Source: an uncultured Bacilli bacterium
Lineage (GTDB): Bacteria > Bacillota_I > Bacilli_A > RF39 > UBA660
Direction of reading: 5' to 3'
NCBI GenBank assembly: GCA_947628275.1
Contig: CANQZD010000002.1
Location: 1-37,272, forward strand
Length of the DNA: 37,272 bases
The position numbers were made by a program, and so were the translations under genes. This document shows positions 1 to 8,333 of the stretch, in pieces; position 1 is the stretch's first letter, and every line of letters starts with the position of its first letter. The notes below the pieces were generated by a model, which ran no database searches, was not told the DNA's origin, and worked only from the letters and a program-made list of their open reading frames with translations.

Positions 1-873
1 TTTTATTTATTAAATGATAAAATAGTCAAAAAGCTATTTACTAATGGTTCAAAAGCTAGTGAAGAATTTTTATATTTAATAATAAGTACAGTTCTAAAAA
101 TACCCAAAGAAAAACTAAAAAGAGATTTTAAATTATTACATCCCGAAATAGGATTAAACGATAAAAATATTAATTCTGAAGCTGATTTAGTATTTGAAAA
201 TGAAAATTATTATATATCATTAGAAATAAACTATAATAATTATAAAAGCTTAATAGGAAAAAACTTCTCATATGTTTGTATATTATATTTACGAGATATA
301 AAGAATAAAAAAAATTATAAAAATCTAAAAGAAATATATAGCATAAATATTGATGGCTTTGATTATTTTGGAAGAAATGAATTTATATATGAAAGTGAAT
401 TAATAGAAAACAAATTACTACTAAAAAGGAATTTAGGAATTCATTATATAGATATAAATCTTGAATATTTACAAAAGTTGGGCTATAATGATATTATAAA
501 CAAAGAAGAAATAGAAAAAGCATGTTATATATTTGTATGTCAAAATGAAGAAATATTAGATAGGATATATGGTGATAGTTATATGAGTGAATTCAAAAAA
601 GAAGCTGAAAAATTAAGCAGTGAACTAGATGAAATGTTTTACTATGATAAAGAAAAATTAGATCAAGAAATAGCTTTTAATAATGGGTTAACAAGAGGTA
701 AAAAAGAGGGCATTGAAAAAGGTATAAAAGAAGGCTTGAAAGAAGGCAAAATTGCTGGAGCAAAAGAAAAAAGTCTTGAAATTGCCAAGAATATGTTAGA
801 ACAAAAAATTAATATTGATTTAATAGAAAAATCAACTGGACTAAGTAAAGAAGAAATAGAAAATATTAGATAG
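1..873 (+). CDS. PD-(D/E)XK nuclease family / Rpn-like transposase protein, 5' end truncated by window edge
   Basis: Frame 1 is open from base 1 to the TAG at 871-873, so the listed ORF at 478 is only its 3' part. Contains SEADLVFENENYYISLEINYNN (D-x(n)-E-x-N nuclease-like core) and a GKKEG-rich tail ending in TGLSKEEIENI, typical of the family. Confidence 0.75.
   Translation, partial: FYLLNDKIVKKLFTNGSKASEEFLYLIISTVLKIPKEKLKRDFKLLHPEIGLNDKNINSEADLVFENENYYISLEINYNNYKSLIGKNFSYVCILYLRDIKNKKNYKNLKEIYSINIDGFDYFGRNEFIYESELIENKLLLKRNLGIHYIDINLEYLQKLGYNDIINKEEIEKACYIFVCQNEEILDRIYGDSYMSEFKKEAEKLSSELDEMFYYDKEKLDQEIAFNNGLTRGKKEGIEKGIKEGLKEGKIAGAKEKSLEIAKNMLEQKINIDLIEKSTGLSKEEIENIR
551..698 (+). repeat. 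Direct repeat copy 1 (partner at 861-1008)
   Basis: 148 nt aligned by eye to 861-1008 with three mismatches; offset 310 nt. Confidence 0.9.
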
Positions 874-1008
874 GATATATGGTGATAGTTATATGAGCAA
901 ATTCAAAAAAGAAGCTGAAAAATTAAGCAATGAACTAGATGAAATGTTTTACTATGATAAAGAAAAATTAGATCAAGAAATAGCTTTTAATAATGGGTTA
1001 ACAAGAGG
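861..1008 (+). repeat. Direct repeat copy 2 (partner at 551-698)
   Basis: aaatattagataggatatatggtgatagttatatgag... repeated; the junction places a TAG in the upstream reading frame. Confidence 0.9.
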
Positions 1009-1132
1009 GAAAAAAGAAGGTTTGAAAGAAGGCAAAATTGAAATAGTAAAAAAAATGTTATCTCGTGGTGATAGTTTAGATGATATTAAAGAAATAACTG
1101 GTTTATCAAAAGAAGAAATAGAAAATATTTAA
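893..1132 (+). CDS. Freestanding duplicate of the nuclease C-terminal region (79 aa), lacks the nuclease core
   Basis: ORF begins MSKFKKEAEKLSNELDEMFYYDKEKLDQEIAFNNGLTRGKKEG, nearly identical to residues of the upstream ORF. May be a pseudogene fragment. Confidence 0.5.
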   Translation: MSKFKKEAEKLSNELDEMFYYDKEKLDQEIAFNNGLTRGKKEGLKEGKIEIVKKMLSRGDSLDDIKEITGLSKEEIENI

Positions 1133-1202
1133 AAAACCCCGTTTCTATATTCAAGAAACTGAGGTTACAATAAATTTGCTAGAATAAGTATATCTAACAA
1201 AA

Positions 1203-1233
1203 ATTGGGGGATAAAAATATTCCCCTTTATTTT
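1203..1233. terminator. Probable bidirectional rho-independent terminator
   Basis: GGGGgataaaaatattCCCC hairpin with T-rich flank (ctttatttta) on + and aatttttg on -; lies 3' of the minus-strand tRNA. Confidence 0.55.
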
Positions 1234-1252
1234 ATACTATTTTATAACACTA

Positions 1253-1329
1253 TGGTGTCCCAGGTAGGATTTGAACCTACGGCGTTTCGCTTAGGAGGCG
1301 AACCCTCTATCCACCTGAGGTACTGGGAC
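1253..1329 (-). tRNA. tRNA-Arg (anticodon CCT), CCA encoded
   Basis: Reverse complement GTCCCAG-TA-CCTC AGGTGGATA GAGG-G-TTCGC CTCCTAA GCGAA-ACGCC-GTAGG TTCAAAT CCTAC-CTGGGAC-ACCA folds as a cloverleaf; anticodon loop CTCCTAA. Confidence 0.95.
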
Positions 1330-1411
1330 TTAATAATATCTTATCACAATTTTAAAACCTTTGTAATAAAAATATAAATATGGTATCATATATTTAGAAA
1401 GAGGTGACGAT

Positions 1412-2350
1412 TTGACAAAGTTTAAAACCTTTATAGCAGCCATCTTGTCAGTTCTTGTTATAATTGCTTTGATTGGTTTTACTGGTTGTTATACGATAAA
1501 GCATCATATTAACAGTGAAATGATTAAACAAACTATAACTGATAATGATTTTAGTGGATTTTTAGATAATGTTTATCAAGAACATCAAGACTTACTAGAA
1601 AACACTAAAGAAGTTTTTAATATTTTACATCTTCCTGAGGATGCTATTGAACAAATTATTAATACTGATGCTACTAAAAATTTTTTAGGCATCTATGTTG
1701 CTAATAGTGTAGATGCCATTTTAGGAGAAAAAACAACTCATTTTTTAACTAAAGAAGATTTAAAGTCGTTACTTAAAGATAATTTAGACATTTTGCAACA
1801 AAATATGCCTAGTGAAGAAAAAAACTTTTTAGAAAATTATGAAAATAAAGCTTATGAATATCTTGATATTCATGGTGATGAAATAATTTCATATTTCCCT
1901 AATCCCCAAGATATTTTAAAAGAAGTAAATCAAGATGAAATTAAAATAACGGGTAACATATCTTTAAAAGATGCTATCACAATTTTAAATTTCATTTCTA
2001 ATTCTCAATTTCTACTTATTTATGCAATTAGCATTCTGATAATATTATTACTTATTTATTTGCTTAAAAGACCAATCCAATGGTCAAAATACTTTACTTT
2101 TATTTTTACTAGTTATGCCTTTATTATGATTGCTGTTGAAATTATTATTTTGACGATTATTAAAAAGATTTTTATGAATGAATTAGACAACATAAAAAAT
2201 ATTATTAACTATTTAATAAATGGGGTTAGTAAAACTTTATGGCTTTTTATCATTCCCGCAATTATTCTTGCTATAATTAGTTATATATTTTATCGAAAAA
2301 AAAAGGAGATTTTAAAACATGCGCAAGTATCTAACAAATTATCTAATTGA
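1412..2350 (+). CDS. Predicted membrane protein of unknown function
   Basis: 312 aa, TTG start with upstream gaggtgac; N-terminal TM/signal and several C-terminal TM segments. Confidence 0.7.
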   Translation: MTKFKTFIAAILSVLVIIALIGFTGCYTIKHHINSEMIKQTITDNDFSGFLDNVYQEHQDLLENTKEVFNILHLPEDAIEQIINTDATKNFLGIYVANSVDAILGEKTTHFLTKEDLKSLLKDNLDILQQNMPSEEKNFLENYENKAYEYLDIHGDEIISYFPNPQDILKEVNQDEIKITGNISLKDAITILNFISNSQFLLIYAISILIILLLIYLLKRPIQWSKYFTFIFTSYAFIMIAVEIIILTIIKKIFMNELDNIKNIINYLINGVSKTLWLFIIPAIILAIISYIFYRKKKEILKHAQVSNKLSN

Positions 2351-2639
2351 AGTAGAAAATTTACTTCACAAAAATCATTTAACTAAAGAAGAATTAGAAA
2401 ACTTAAAAACTAAAATTATGTTTTTTCAACATGAACGATTAATTCATTTGATTGTAACTTTGTTTTTTAGTTTATTTGCTATCATTTTTATGATTTTAGG
2501 AGTATTAAGTTATTATTTCTTAATAATCTTTGCTATATTATTAGTTTTTGTGATATTTTATATTTATCATTATTATTTTTTAGAAAAAAAAATTCAATAT
2601 TTATATACTTTATATGATAAATTAAGAGAAAGAGAGTAG
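2319..2639 (+). CDS. Small membrane protein
   Basis: 106 aa, overlaps the end of the previous ORF; aaaaggagat RBS; two TM-like segments. Confidence 0.65.
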   Translation: MRKYLTNYLIEVENLLHKNHLTKEELENLKTKIMFFQHERLIHLIVTLFFSLFAIIFMILGVLSYYFLIIFAILLVFVIFYIYHYYFLEKKIQYLYTLYDKLRERE

Positions 2640-2646
2640 TGATATT

Positions 2647-3864
2647 ATGACATTATGGGAAGATTTAGAATATCGAGGCTTAATTAAAGATGTAACCAAT
2701 CCGATATTAAAAGAAAAATTAAATCAAGGTGGTCTATCTTTTTACATTGGAGCAGACCCTACTGCTGAGAGTTTGCACATTGGTCAATTTCCAACCTTTT
2801 TAATGGTAGAAAGATTAAAAAGAGCTGGTCATAAACCTTATATACTAGTTGGTGGGGCAACCGGAAGAGTTGGTGACCCAAGAGGAACAGGTGAAAGAGA
2901 AAAAGCCGATATCAAAGTTATTGAGAAAAACTTTGTAAAAATTAAAAAACAAATGCAGCAATTATTTGGCAATGATGTAACAATTGTTAATAACTATGAT
3001 TGGTTTAAAGACATTAATTATATTGATTTTTTAAGAGATGTAGGCAAATATATTAACGTTAATTATATGCTAAATAAAGATTTAGTTAAAAGACAATTAG
3101 ATATTGGTATTTCTTATGCTGAATTTTCTTACATGTTAATTCAAGGTTATGATTTTAAAAAATTATATGATTTATATGGAGTAACCTTACAATTTGGTGG
3201 TTCTGATCAATGGGGAAATTTAACAACGGGAATTGAATTAATTAGAAAATTAAATAATGAAGAAGTTTTTGCTTTTAGTATGCCTTTAACAACTGATTCT
3301 AATGGTATGAAATTAGGTAAGTCTTATGGTAATGCTCTATGGCTTGATAAAGAAAAAACTTCCAGTTATGAATTATACCAATATATGTTAAATTTTGAAG
3401 ATGTAATGATGGAAGATTATTTAAAAAGATTTACTTTCTTAACTAAAGAAGAAATTGATAACATTATGAAAGAACATAATTTAAAACCGGAACTTCGTCT
3501 TGCTCAGAAAAAATTAGCTGAAGAAGTAATTACATTTTTACATGGCAAAGATGAATATCTTCATGCCAAAGAAGTATCCGAAGCTTTATTTACAGGTAAT
3601 GTAGCATCTTTAACTGACGAAGAAATCTTACAAGTATTTAAAGGAGTTCCAACATTTAATTATCAAGAAGATGAAGTATTAATTGACATTTTAGTTAATA
3701 ATCAAATTACCTCATCTAAAAGAGAAGCAAGAGAATTTTTAACCAATAATGCTATTAGCATTAATGGTCAAGTTATTAATGACGAAAATGCTAAATTGCC
3801 TAGGGAAAGAAAATATAATATAATAAGAAGAGGCAAGAAAAAATATTATATTCTTACTAAATAA
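2647..3864 (+). CDS. tyrS: Tyrosyl-tRNA synthetase
   Basis: YIGADPTAESLHIGQF (HIGH motif), GGATGRVGDP, LQFGGSDQWGNLTTG, MKLGKSYGNALWLD (KMSKS variant), C-terminal S4 domain. Confidence 0.97.
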   Translation: MTLWEDLEYRGLIKDVTNPILKEKLNQGGLSFYIGADPTAESLHIGQFPTFLMVERLKRAGHKPYILVGGATGRVGDPRGTGEREKADIKVIEKNFVKIKKQMQQLFGNDVTIVNNYDWFKDINYIDFLRDVGKYINVNYMLNKDLVKRQLDIGISYAEFSYMLIQGYDFKKLYDLYGVTLQFGGSDQWGNLTTGIELIRKLNNEEVFAFSMPLTTDSNGMKLGKSYGNALWLDKEKTSSYELYQYMLNFEDVMMEDYLKRFTFLTKEEIDNIMKEHNLKPELRLAQKKLAEEVITFLHGKDEYLHAKEVSEALFTGNVASLTDEEILQVFKGVPTFNYQEDEVLIDILVNNQITSSKREAREFLTNNAISINGQVINDENAKLPRERKYNIIRRGKKKYYILTK

Positions 3865-3906
3865 TTTTATCTTTTATAAAAACTATTATACGGGGGAAGT
3901 GAGAAA

Positions 3907-4380
3907 ATGGATTACATTGGTTTGCCAGATGATGTTTTATTTTTAGTAAAAGATATTGACTAATGTCTATTAGCTAAAGATTATGAAAGAACATATTTTT
4001 TAATTATTAGTTATGGAAAAATGATTCCTCAATTAAATCGCCAATTATATCTTGAAATTTTGTTAAATCATCTTAGTAAATTTATAAATCGAGAAGATAT
4101 TTGTCTTAAAATAGCAAATAATACTATTACTATTAATAAAAAATTGTTAGAGTTAAATAAATATTTATTAACGAAAATTAAACAAATTAAACAACCAACT
4201 GATGAACAAAATTATTTATTATTAACTTTAATTAAAAATTTTTGGCTTATCAGTCATTATGAAACGGATTGTGCTTTAGTAAATATTAATCCTGAACGAA
4301 CATATTATTATGATAAAAATAAACAAGAGATAACAGCTAAATTTGCCCAAAATGAAGAATTAAAATTAAGTATAAAGTAA
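3907..4380 (+). pseudogene. Hypothetical protein gene with in-frame TAA at codon 19 (3961-3963); the intact part is the 119-aa ORF 4021-4380
   Basis: ATG at 3907 after gggggaagtgag reads MDYIGLPDDVLFLVKDID*CLLAKDYERTYFLIISYGKMIPQLN... in the same frame as ORF 4021-4380. Confidence 0.5.
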
Positions 4381-4399
4381 ATTTATAAAAACCATAATA
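4370..4399 (+). promoter_or_regulatory. Candidate sigma-G-type promoter for gpr
   Basis: GTATA (4370-4374), 18-nt spacer, CATAATA (4393-4399), matching the GHATR-18-CATXHTA form known from Bacillus. Confidence 0.45.
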
Positions 4400-4415
4400 T
4401 TAATGGTGAAGTATT

Positions 4416-5150
4416 ATGAAACAAAATTTATTTTTAGATGCTGCCTTACCATTAGAAAAAGATTATTTAATTGCTAGTCAAAAAGAAAAAAATGTTTTAA
4501 TAAAGCATTATTATGTTAAAGAAGAAAAAAACTATAAAATTAAGCATGATAAAGGTGATTATTTTACTATTTCTTTTGATGATATAGTTATTTATCAAGA
4601 AAGTAAAAGTCTCGAAAAAATTATTTCAAAAATTTTTAAAATGTTTTTAAAAAAATATCATCATGGAGGAACAATCTTGATTTTAGGTTTAGGTAATTCT
4701 AGTATTTTAGGTGATTCTTTTGGTATCAAAACTTTAAATAAAATTATAGCTACTAATCATTATAATGATATTTATACTATTCCTAAAGTAGCTCTTTTTT
4801 CACCTGAAACAACTAATAAAACGGGCATTTCATCTTTTAAGTTAATTTCCATGGTTATTAAAGATTTAAAACCAGATATTATTGTATTAATTGATTCTTT
4901 AGTAACTACTGATAATCAGCATATCAATCGTACTTTAGAAATTAATGATTGTGGTATTGTTTATGCTGATGCTTTAAAAGATAATAAATGTATCAATTCA
5001 AAAACTTTTAATATTCCCGTTATTACTATTGGTTATCCTACTTTATGGAATTGTAAAAAAGCCTACTATACTAAATTAAATTTAGAAGAAGATATTAGAA
5101 TAATGAGTAATATTATTGCCAAAGTAATAAATCAAATAATTATGTCATAA
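4416..5150 (+). CDS. gpr: Spore germination protease GPR-like (peptidase A25), divergent
   Basis: LFLDAALPLE (propeptide-like), ILILGLGNSSILGDSFGIKTL, TNKTGISSFKLISMVIKDLKPDIIVLIDSL, INDCGIVYAD, IPVITIGYPTL match the GPR family pattern; synteny with spoIIP and lepA. Confidence 0.8.
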   Translation: MKQNLFLDAALPLEKDYLIASQKEKNVLIKHYYVKEEKNYKIKHDKGDYFTISFDDIVIYQESKSLEKIISKIFKMFLKKYHHGGTILILGLGNSSILGDSFGIKTLNKIIATNHYNDIYTIPKVALFSPETTNKTGISSFKLISMVIKDLKPDIIVLIDSLVTTDNQHINRTLEINDCGIVYADALKDNKCINSKTFNIPVITIGYPTLWNCKKAYYTKLNLEEDIRIMSNIIAKVINQIIMS

Positions 5151-5188
5151 ACTGACATTTTTTTTAATATTAATTTTGTATAATACTA

Positions 5189-6082
5189 ATGGTGAAAAAA
5201 ATGAAAAGATTTAAAAGTTCTAAAAAGCCTTCACTTAAATTTAAAATAATTAGTTTTATGATTTTATTTTCTATAGGCTTTTACTATGTTTTTTCTTATT
5301 TTATTAGTCCAGAAACTATTCTTGAAAATCTTAAAGAAAGATACTTTAATGATCATAATATCATTACTTACTATATTAATGATTTATTTGGTAGTCCAAA
5401 AGAAGATATGGGGTTTGGTAAAACAAAATATATAGCTGATCCGACTCCTTTAGAAAATAAAATAAATCCTGTAGTTTATCTATATAGTTCTCATCAAACA
5501 GAAGAATATTATGCTGATTTATTAATGGAACATGATATTATGCCTAGTGTTATGACTGCTAGTTATATTTTAAGAGAAAAATTAAATAATTTAAAAATTA
5601 ATACTATGGTTGAAACTAATGATATAAACGCTATTTTAACTAAACAAAATTGGAATTATTCGAAAAGTTATGATGCTAGTCGTCTTTTATTAGAACAAGT
5701 CAAAATAAATCATCCTACTTTAGATATTTTTATTGATATCCATCGTGATTCAATTCCTTATGAAAATTCTACTTTAGTAACCAATGATTTATCTTATGCT
5801 AAAGTTTTATTTGTGATTGGTACTGAACATGAAAATTATCAAGAAAATGAAGCCTTTGCTAGCCAAATAAGTGAAGCAATGAATAATCTTGTTCCTAATA
5901 TATCTAAAGGCATATTAGAAAAAAATGGTCAAGGAAATAATGGTGTATACAATCAAGATTTTTCTTCAAAAACAATCTTAATTGAAGTTGGTTCTTCATA
6001 TAATTATATAGCTGAAGTAACTGCTACAATGGATATATTAGCTAAAAGTCTTGCTTCAGTAGTAGGAGAGCAAAATGGATAA
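5189..6082 (+). CDS. spoIIP: Stage II sporulation protein P
   Basis: PVVYLYSSHQTEEYY, TLDIFIDIHRDSIPY, KTILIEVGSSYN motifs; N-terminal TM; located between gpr and lepA. The start could be 5201. Confidence 0.88.
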   Translation: MVKKMKRFKSSKKPSLKFKIISFMILFSIGFYYVFSYFISPETILENLKERYFNDHNIITYYINDLFGSPKEDMGFGKTKYIADPTPLENKINPVVYLYSSHQTEEYYADLLMEHDIMPSVMTASYILREKLNNLKINTMVETNDINAILTKQNWNYSKSYDASRLLLEQVKINHPTLDIFIDIHRDSIPYENSTLVTNDLSYAKVLFVIGTEHENYQENEAFASQISEAMNNLVPNISKGILEKNGQGNNGVYNQDFSSKTILIEVGSSYNYIAEVTATMDILAKSLASVVGEQNG

Positions 6083-6404
6083 GTCTAAGAAGCCAAATTG
6101 GCTTTTAAGAATTCTAGGAATTCTATTTGTAATTTATTTATCTTTAACTATTGCTATTAATACCGGTTATTATGAAGCTAAACTAAGTGAAAAAACTACC
6201 ATTACTGAAGAAAGTATGCGGAAGTTTGAAGAAGACGTTAAAAATGGTGAAGAAGTTGACATTAAAGATTATGTAACTAATACATATGAAGATTATTCAA
6301 GTAATACTAGTAAAGCTGGAATAAAAGTTGCTAATGTAGTTGAAAAATTTATGACTAATGGTATTAATGATATTATTGATATTTTAAAAAAGTTATTTAC
6401 TTAA
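6075..6404 (+). CDS. Small membrane-anchored protein of unknown function
   Basis: 109 aa, start overlaps spoIIP stop by 8 nt; single N-terminal TM. Confidence 0.65.
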   Translation: MDKSKKPNWLLRILGILFVIYLSLTIAINTGYYEAKLSEKTTITEESMRKFEEDVKNGEEVDIKDYVTNTYEDYSSNTSKAGIKVANVVEKFMTNGINDIIDILKKLFT

Positions 6405-6417
6405 AATTAAACTTTAA

Positions 6418-6446
6418 TTGTCAACCAGTTTAATTTTTTGTATAAT
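6418..6446 (+). promoter_or_regulatory. Sigma-A-type promoter for lepA
   Basis: TTGTCA (6418-6423), 17-nt spacer, TATAAT (6441-6446). Confidence 0.7.
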
Positions 6447-6463
6447 ATCCCTAGGTGAGACCG

Positions 6464-8272
6464 ATGGATTTTATAAAACAAGAAAATATTCGAAACTTTT
6501 CTATCATTGCCCATATTGATCATGGTAAAAGTACTCTAGCAGACCGAATCTTAGAAATAACTGGTTCTGTAAGTAATCATGAAATGAAAGATCAAATGTT
6601 AGATAGCATGGATTTAGAAAGAGAAAGAGGTATTACGATTAAACTAAATGCCGTAGGTCTAGAATATGAATATCAAGGTGAAAAATATTTACTTAATTTA
6701 ATTGACACCCCGGGTCATGTTGACTTTTCTTATGAAGTAAGTCGTTCTTTAGCCGCTTGTGAAGGCGCAATATTAGTAGTTGATGCTACCCAAGGAATTG
6801 AAGCTCAGACTTTGGCTAATTTATATTTAGCTTTAAATGTTGATTTAAAAATAATTCCAGTTATTAATAAAATTGATTTACCTAATGCTAATATTCCAAA
6901 AGTAAAAGAAGAATTACAAAAAGTTTTAGGTTTCAAAGAAGAAGAAATATTATTATGCAGTGGAAAAACTGGCGTTGGTGTAAAAGAGTTATTAATTGAA
7001 ATTATAAAAAAGATTCCCCCTCCAAAAATTGCTAATCAAAAACCTTTAAAAGCTTTAATATTTGATAGTTATTTTGATCCTTATAAAGGAGTAGTAGGGT
7101 TAATTAAAGTTTTAGAAGGTGAAGTTAAAATAAAAGATGAAATAACCTTAATGGCTAGTGAAAAATCTTTTATCGTTAATGAATTAGGAATTCATACTCC
7201 TAAAGAAAAACCGTTAACTTGTTTAAAAAGTGGTGAAGTAGGTTATCTATGCGCGGCTATTAAAGATATTTCTTCCTTTGCCGTAGGTGATACGATAACT
7301 TTAAAAAATAATCCTGCTAAGACAATGATTCAAGGATATCAACCGATGAAACCTATGGTTTATTCCGGAATTTTTCCTATTGAACCCAATAAGTTTGAAG
7401 CTTTAAAAGAAGCCTTCGAAAAATTAAAACTTAATGATGCAGCTTTAACTTATGAAGTTGAAAATAGTGATGCTTTAGGCTTTGGCTTTCGTGTTGGTTT
7501 TTTAGGCCTTTTACATATGGATATTATTACCACGCGAATTGAAAGAGAATTTCAAATATCCGTTATTGTAACAAGTCCTAATGTTGTCTACAAAGTTTAT
7601 CAAACAAATAATGAATTAGTTTTAGTGGATAGTCCTAATAAAATGCCTGAACAAGTTAAAATAAAAAGCATTGAAGAACCTTTTATATATACCAATATCA
7701 TTGTTCCTCAAGAATATATTGGAGCAATTATGGAACTATGTCAAAATAAAAGAGGTATTTATAAAACAATGGAATATTTAGATGAAACTAGAGTTAATAT
7801 TCATTATGAATTACCTTTATCAGAAATTGTTTATGATTTCTTTGATAAACTAAAAAGTAAAACTAAAGGCTATGCTTCTTTTGATTATGAATTATGTGGC
7901 TATAGAGAATCTAATTTAGTAAAAATGAATATCTTACTAAATGGGGAAATTGTTGATGCCTTATCAATCATTGTTCATAAAGATTTTGCTTATCAACGAG
8001 CTTTAGCAATGACTAAAAAATTAAAAGAATTAATTCCTAGACAATTATTTCAAGTCCCAATTCAAGCTCAAATTGGTTCTAAAGTAATCGCCCGAGAAAA
8101 CATCAGTGCAATGCGTAAAAATGTTTTGGCTAAATGCTATGGTGGTGATATAACTCGTAAAAGGAAATTATTAGAAAAGCAAAAAGAAGGTAAAAAGAAA
8201 ATGAAACAAATTGGTAGTGTTGAAGTTCCTAAAGAAGCCTTTTTAGCTATTTTAAACAGTGATGAAGAATAA
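6464..8272 (+). CDS. lepA: Elongation factor 4 (LepA)
   Basis: [61 protein letters not shown], and the C-terminal [26 protein letters not shown] signature. ATG at 6464 preferred over GTG at 6455. Confidence 0.98.
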   Translation: MDFIKQENIRNFSIIAHIDHGKSTLADRILEITGSVSNHEMKDQMLDSMDLERERGITIKLNAVGLEYEYQGEKYLLNLIDTPGHVDFSYEVSRSLAACEGAILVVDATQGIEAQTLANLYLALNVDLKIIPVINKIDLPNANIPKVKEELQKVLGFKEEEILLCSGKTGVGVKELLIEIIKKIPPPKIANQKPLKALIFDSYFDPYKGVVGLIKVLEGEVKIKDEITLMASEKSFIVNELGIHTPKEKPLTCLKSGEVGYLCAAIKDISSFAVGDTITLKNNPAKTMIQGYQPMKPMVYSGIFPIEPNKFEALKEAFEKLKLNDAALTYEVENSDALGFGFRVGFLGLLHMDIITTRIEREFQISVIVTSPNVVYKVYQTNNELVLVDSPNKMPEQVKIKSIEEPFIYTNIIVPQEYIGAIMELCQNKRGIYKTMEYLDETRVNIHYELPLSEIVYDFFDKLKSKTKGYASFDYELCGYRESNLVKMNILLNGEIVDALSIIVHKDFAYQRALAMTKKLKELIPRQLFQVPIQAQIGSKVIARENISAMRKNVLAKCYGGDITRKRKLLEKQKEGKKKMKQIGSVEVPKEAFLAILNSDEE

Positions 8273-8275
8273 TTA

Positions 8276-8303
8276 TTGACTTCATCTTTTTTTTGTGTAT
8301 AAT
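8276..8303 (+). promoter_or_regulatory. Sigma-A-type promoter for the HTH paralog pair
   Basis: TTGACT (8276-8281), 16-nt spacer, TATAAT (8298-8303). Confidence 0.6.
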
Positions 8304-8333
8304 ATGTATTAGCTAAAAAAGGGGGATTTTTTT

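Noticed and set aside
2296-2304. A9 tracts (also 13588-13596, 14368-14376, 18322-18330, 27231-27239) as possible slippage/phase-variation sites
   Set aside because: Several similar runs occur in this AT-rich sequence and encode ordinary Lys/Asn codons; unlike the G10 tract they are not compositionally exceptional. Worth checking only if reads show length variation.
2640-2660. T-box leader for tyrS
   Set aside because: The gene starts 8 nt after the preceding ORF; no room for a leader.
5152-5184. CTGACA ... TATAAT upstream of spoIIP as a sigma-A promoter
   Set aside because: Spacer is 21 nt, too long for sigma-A, and I could not find a convincing sigma-E match.
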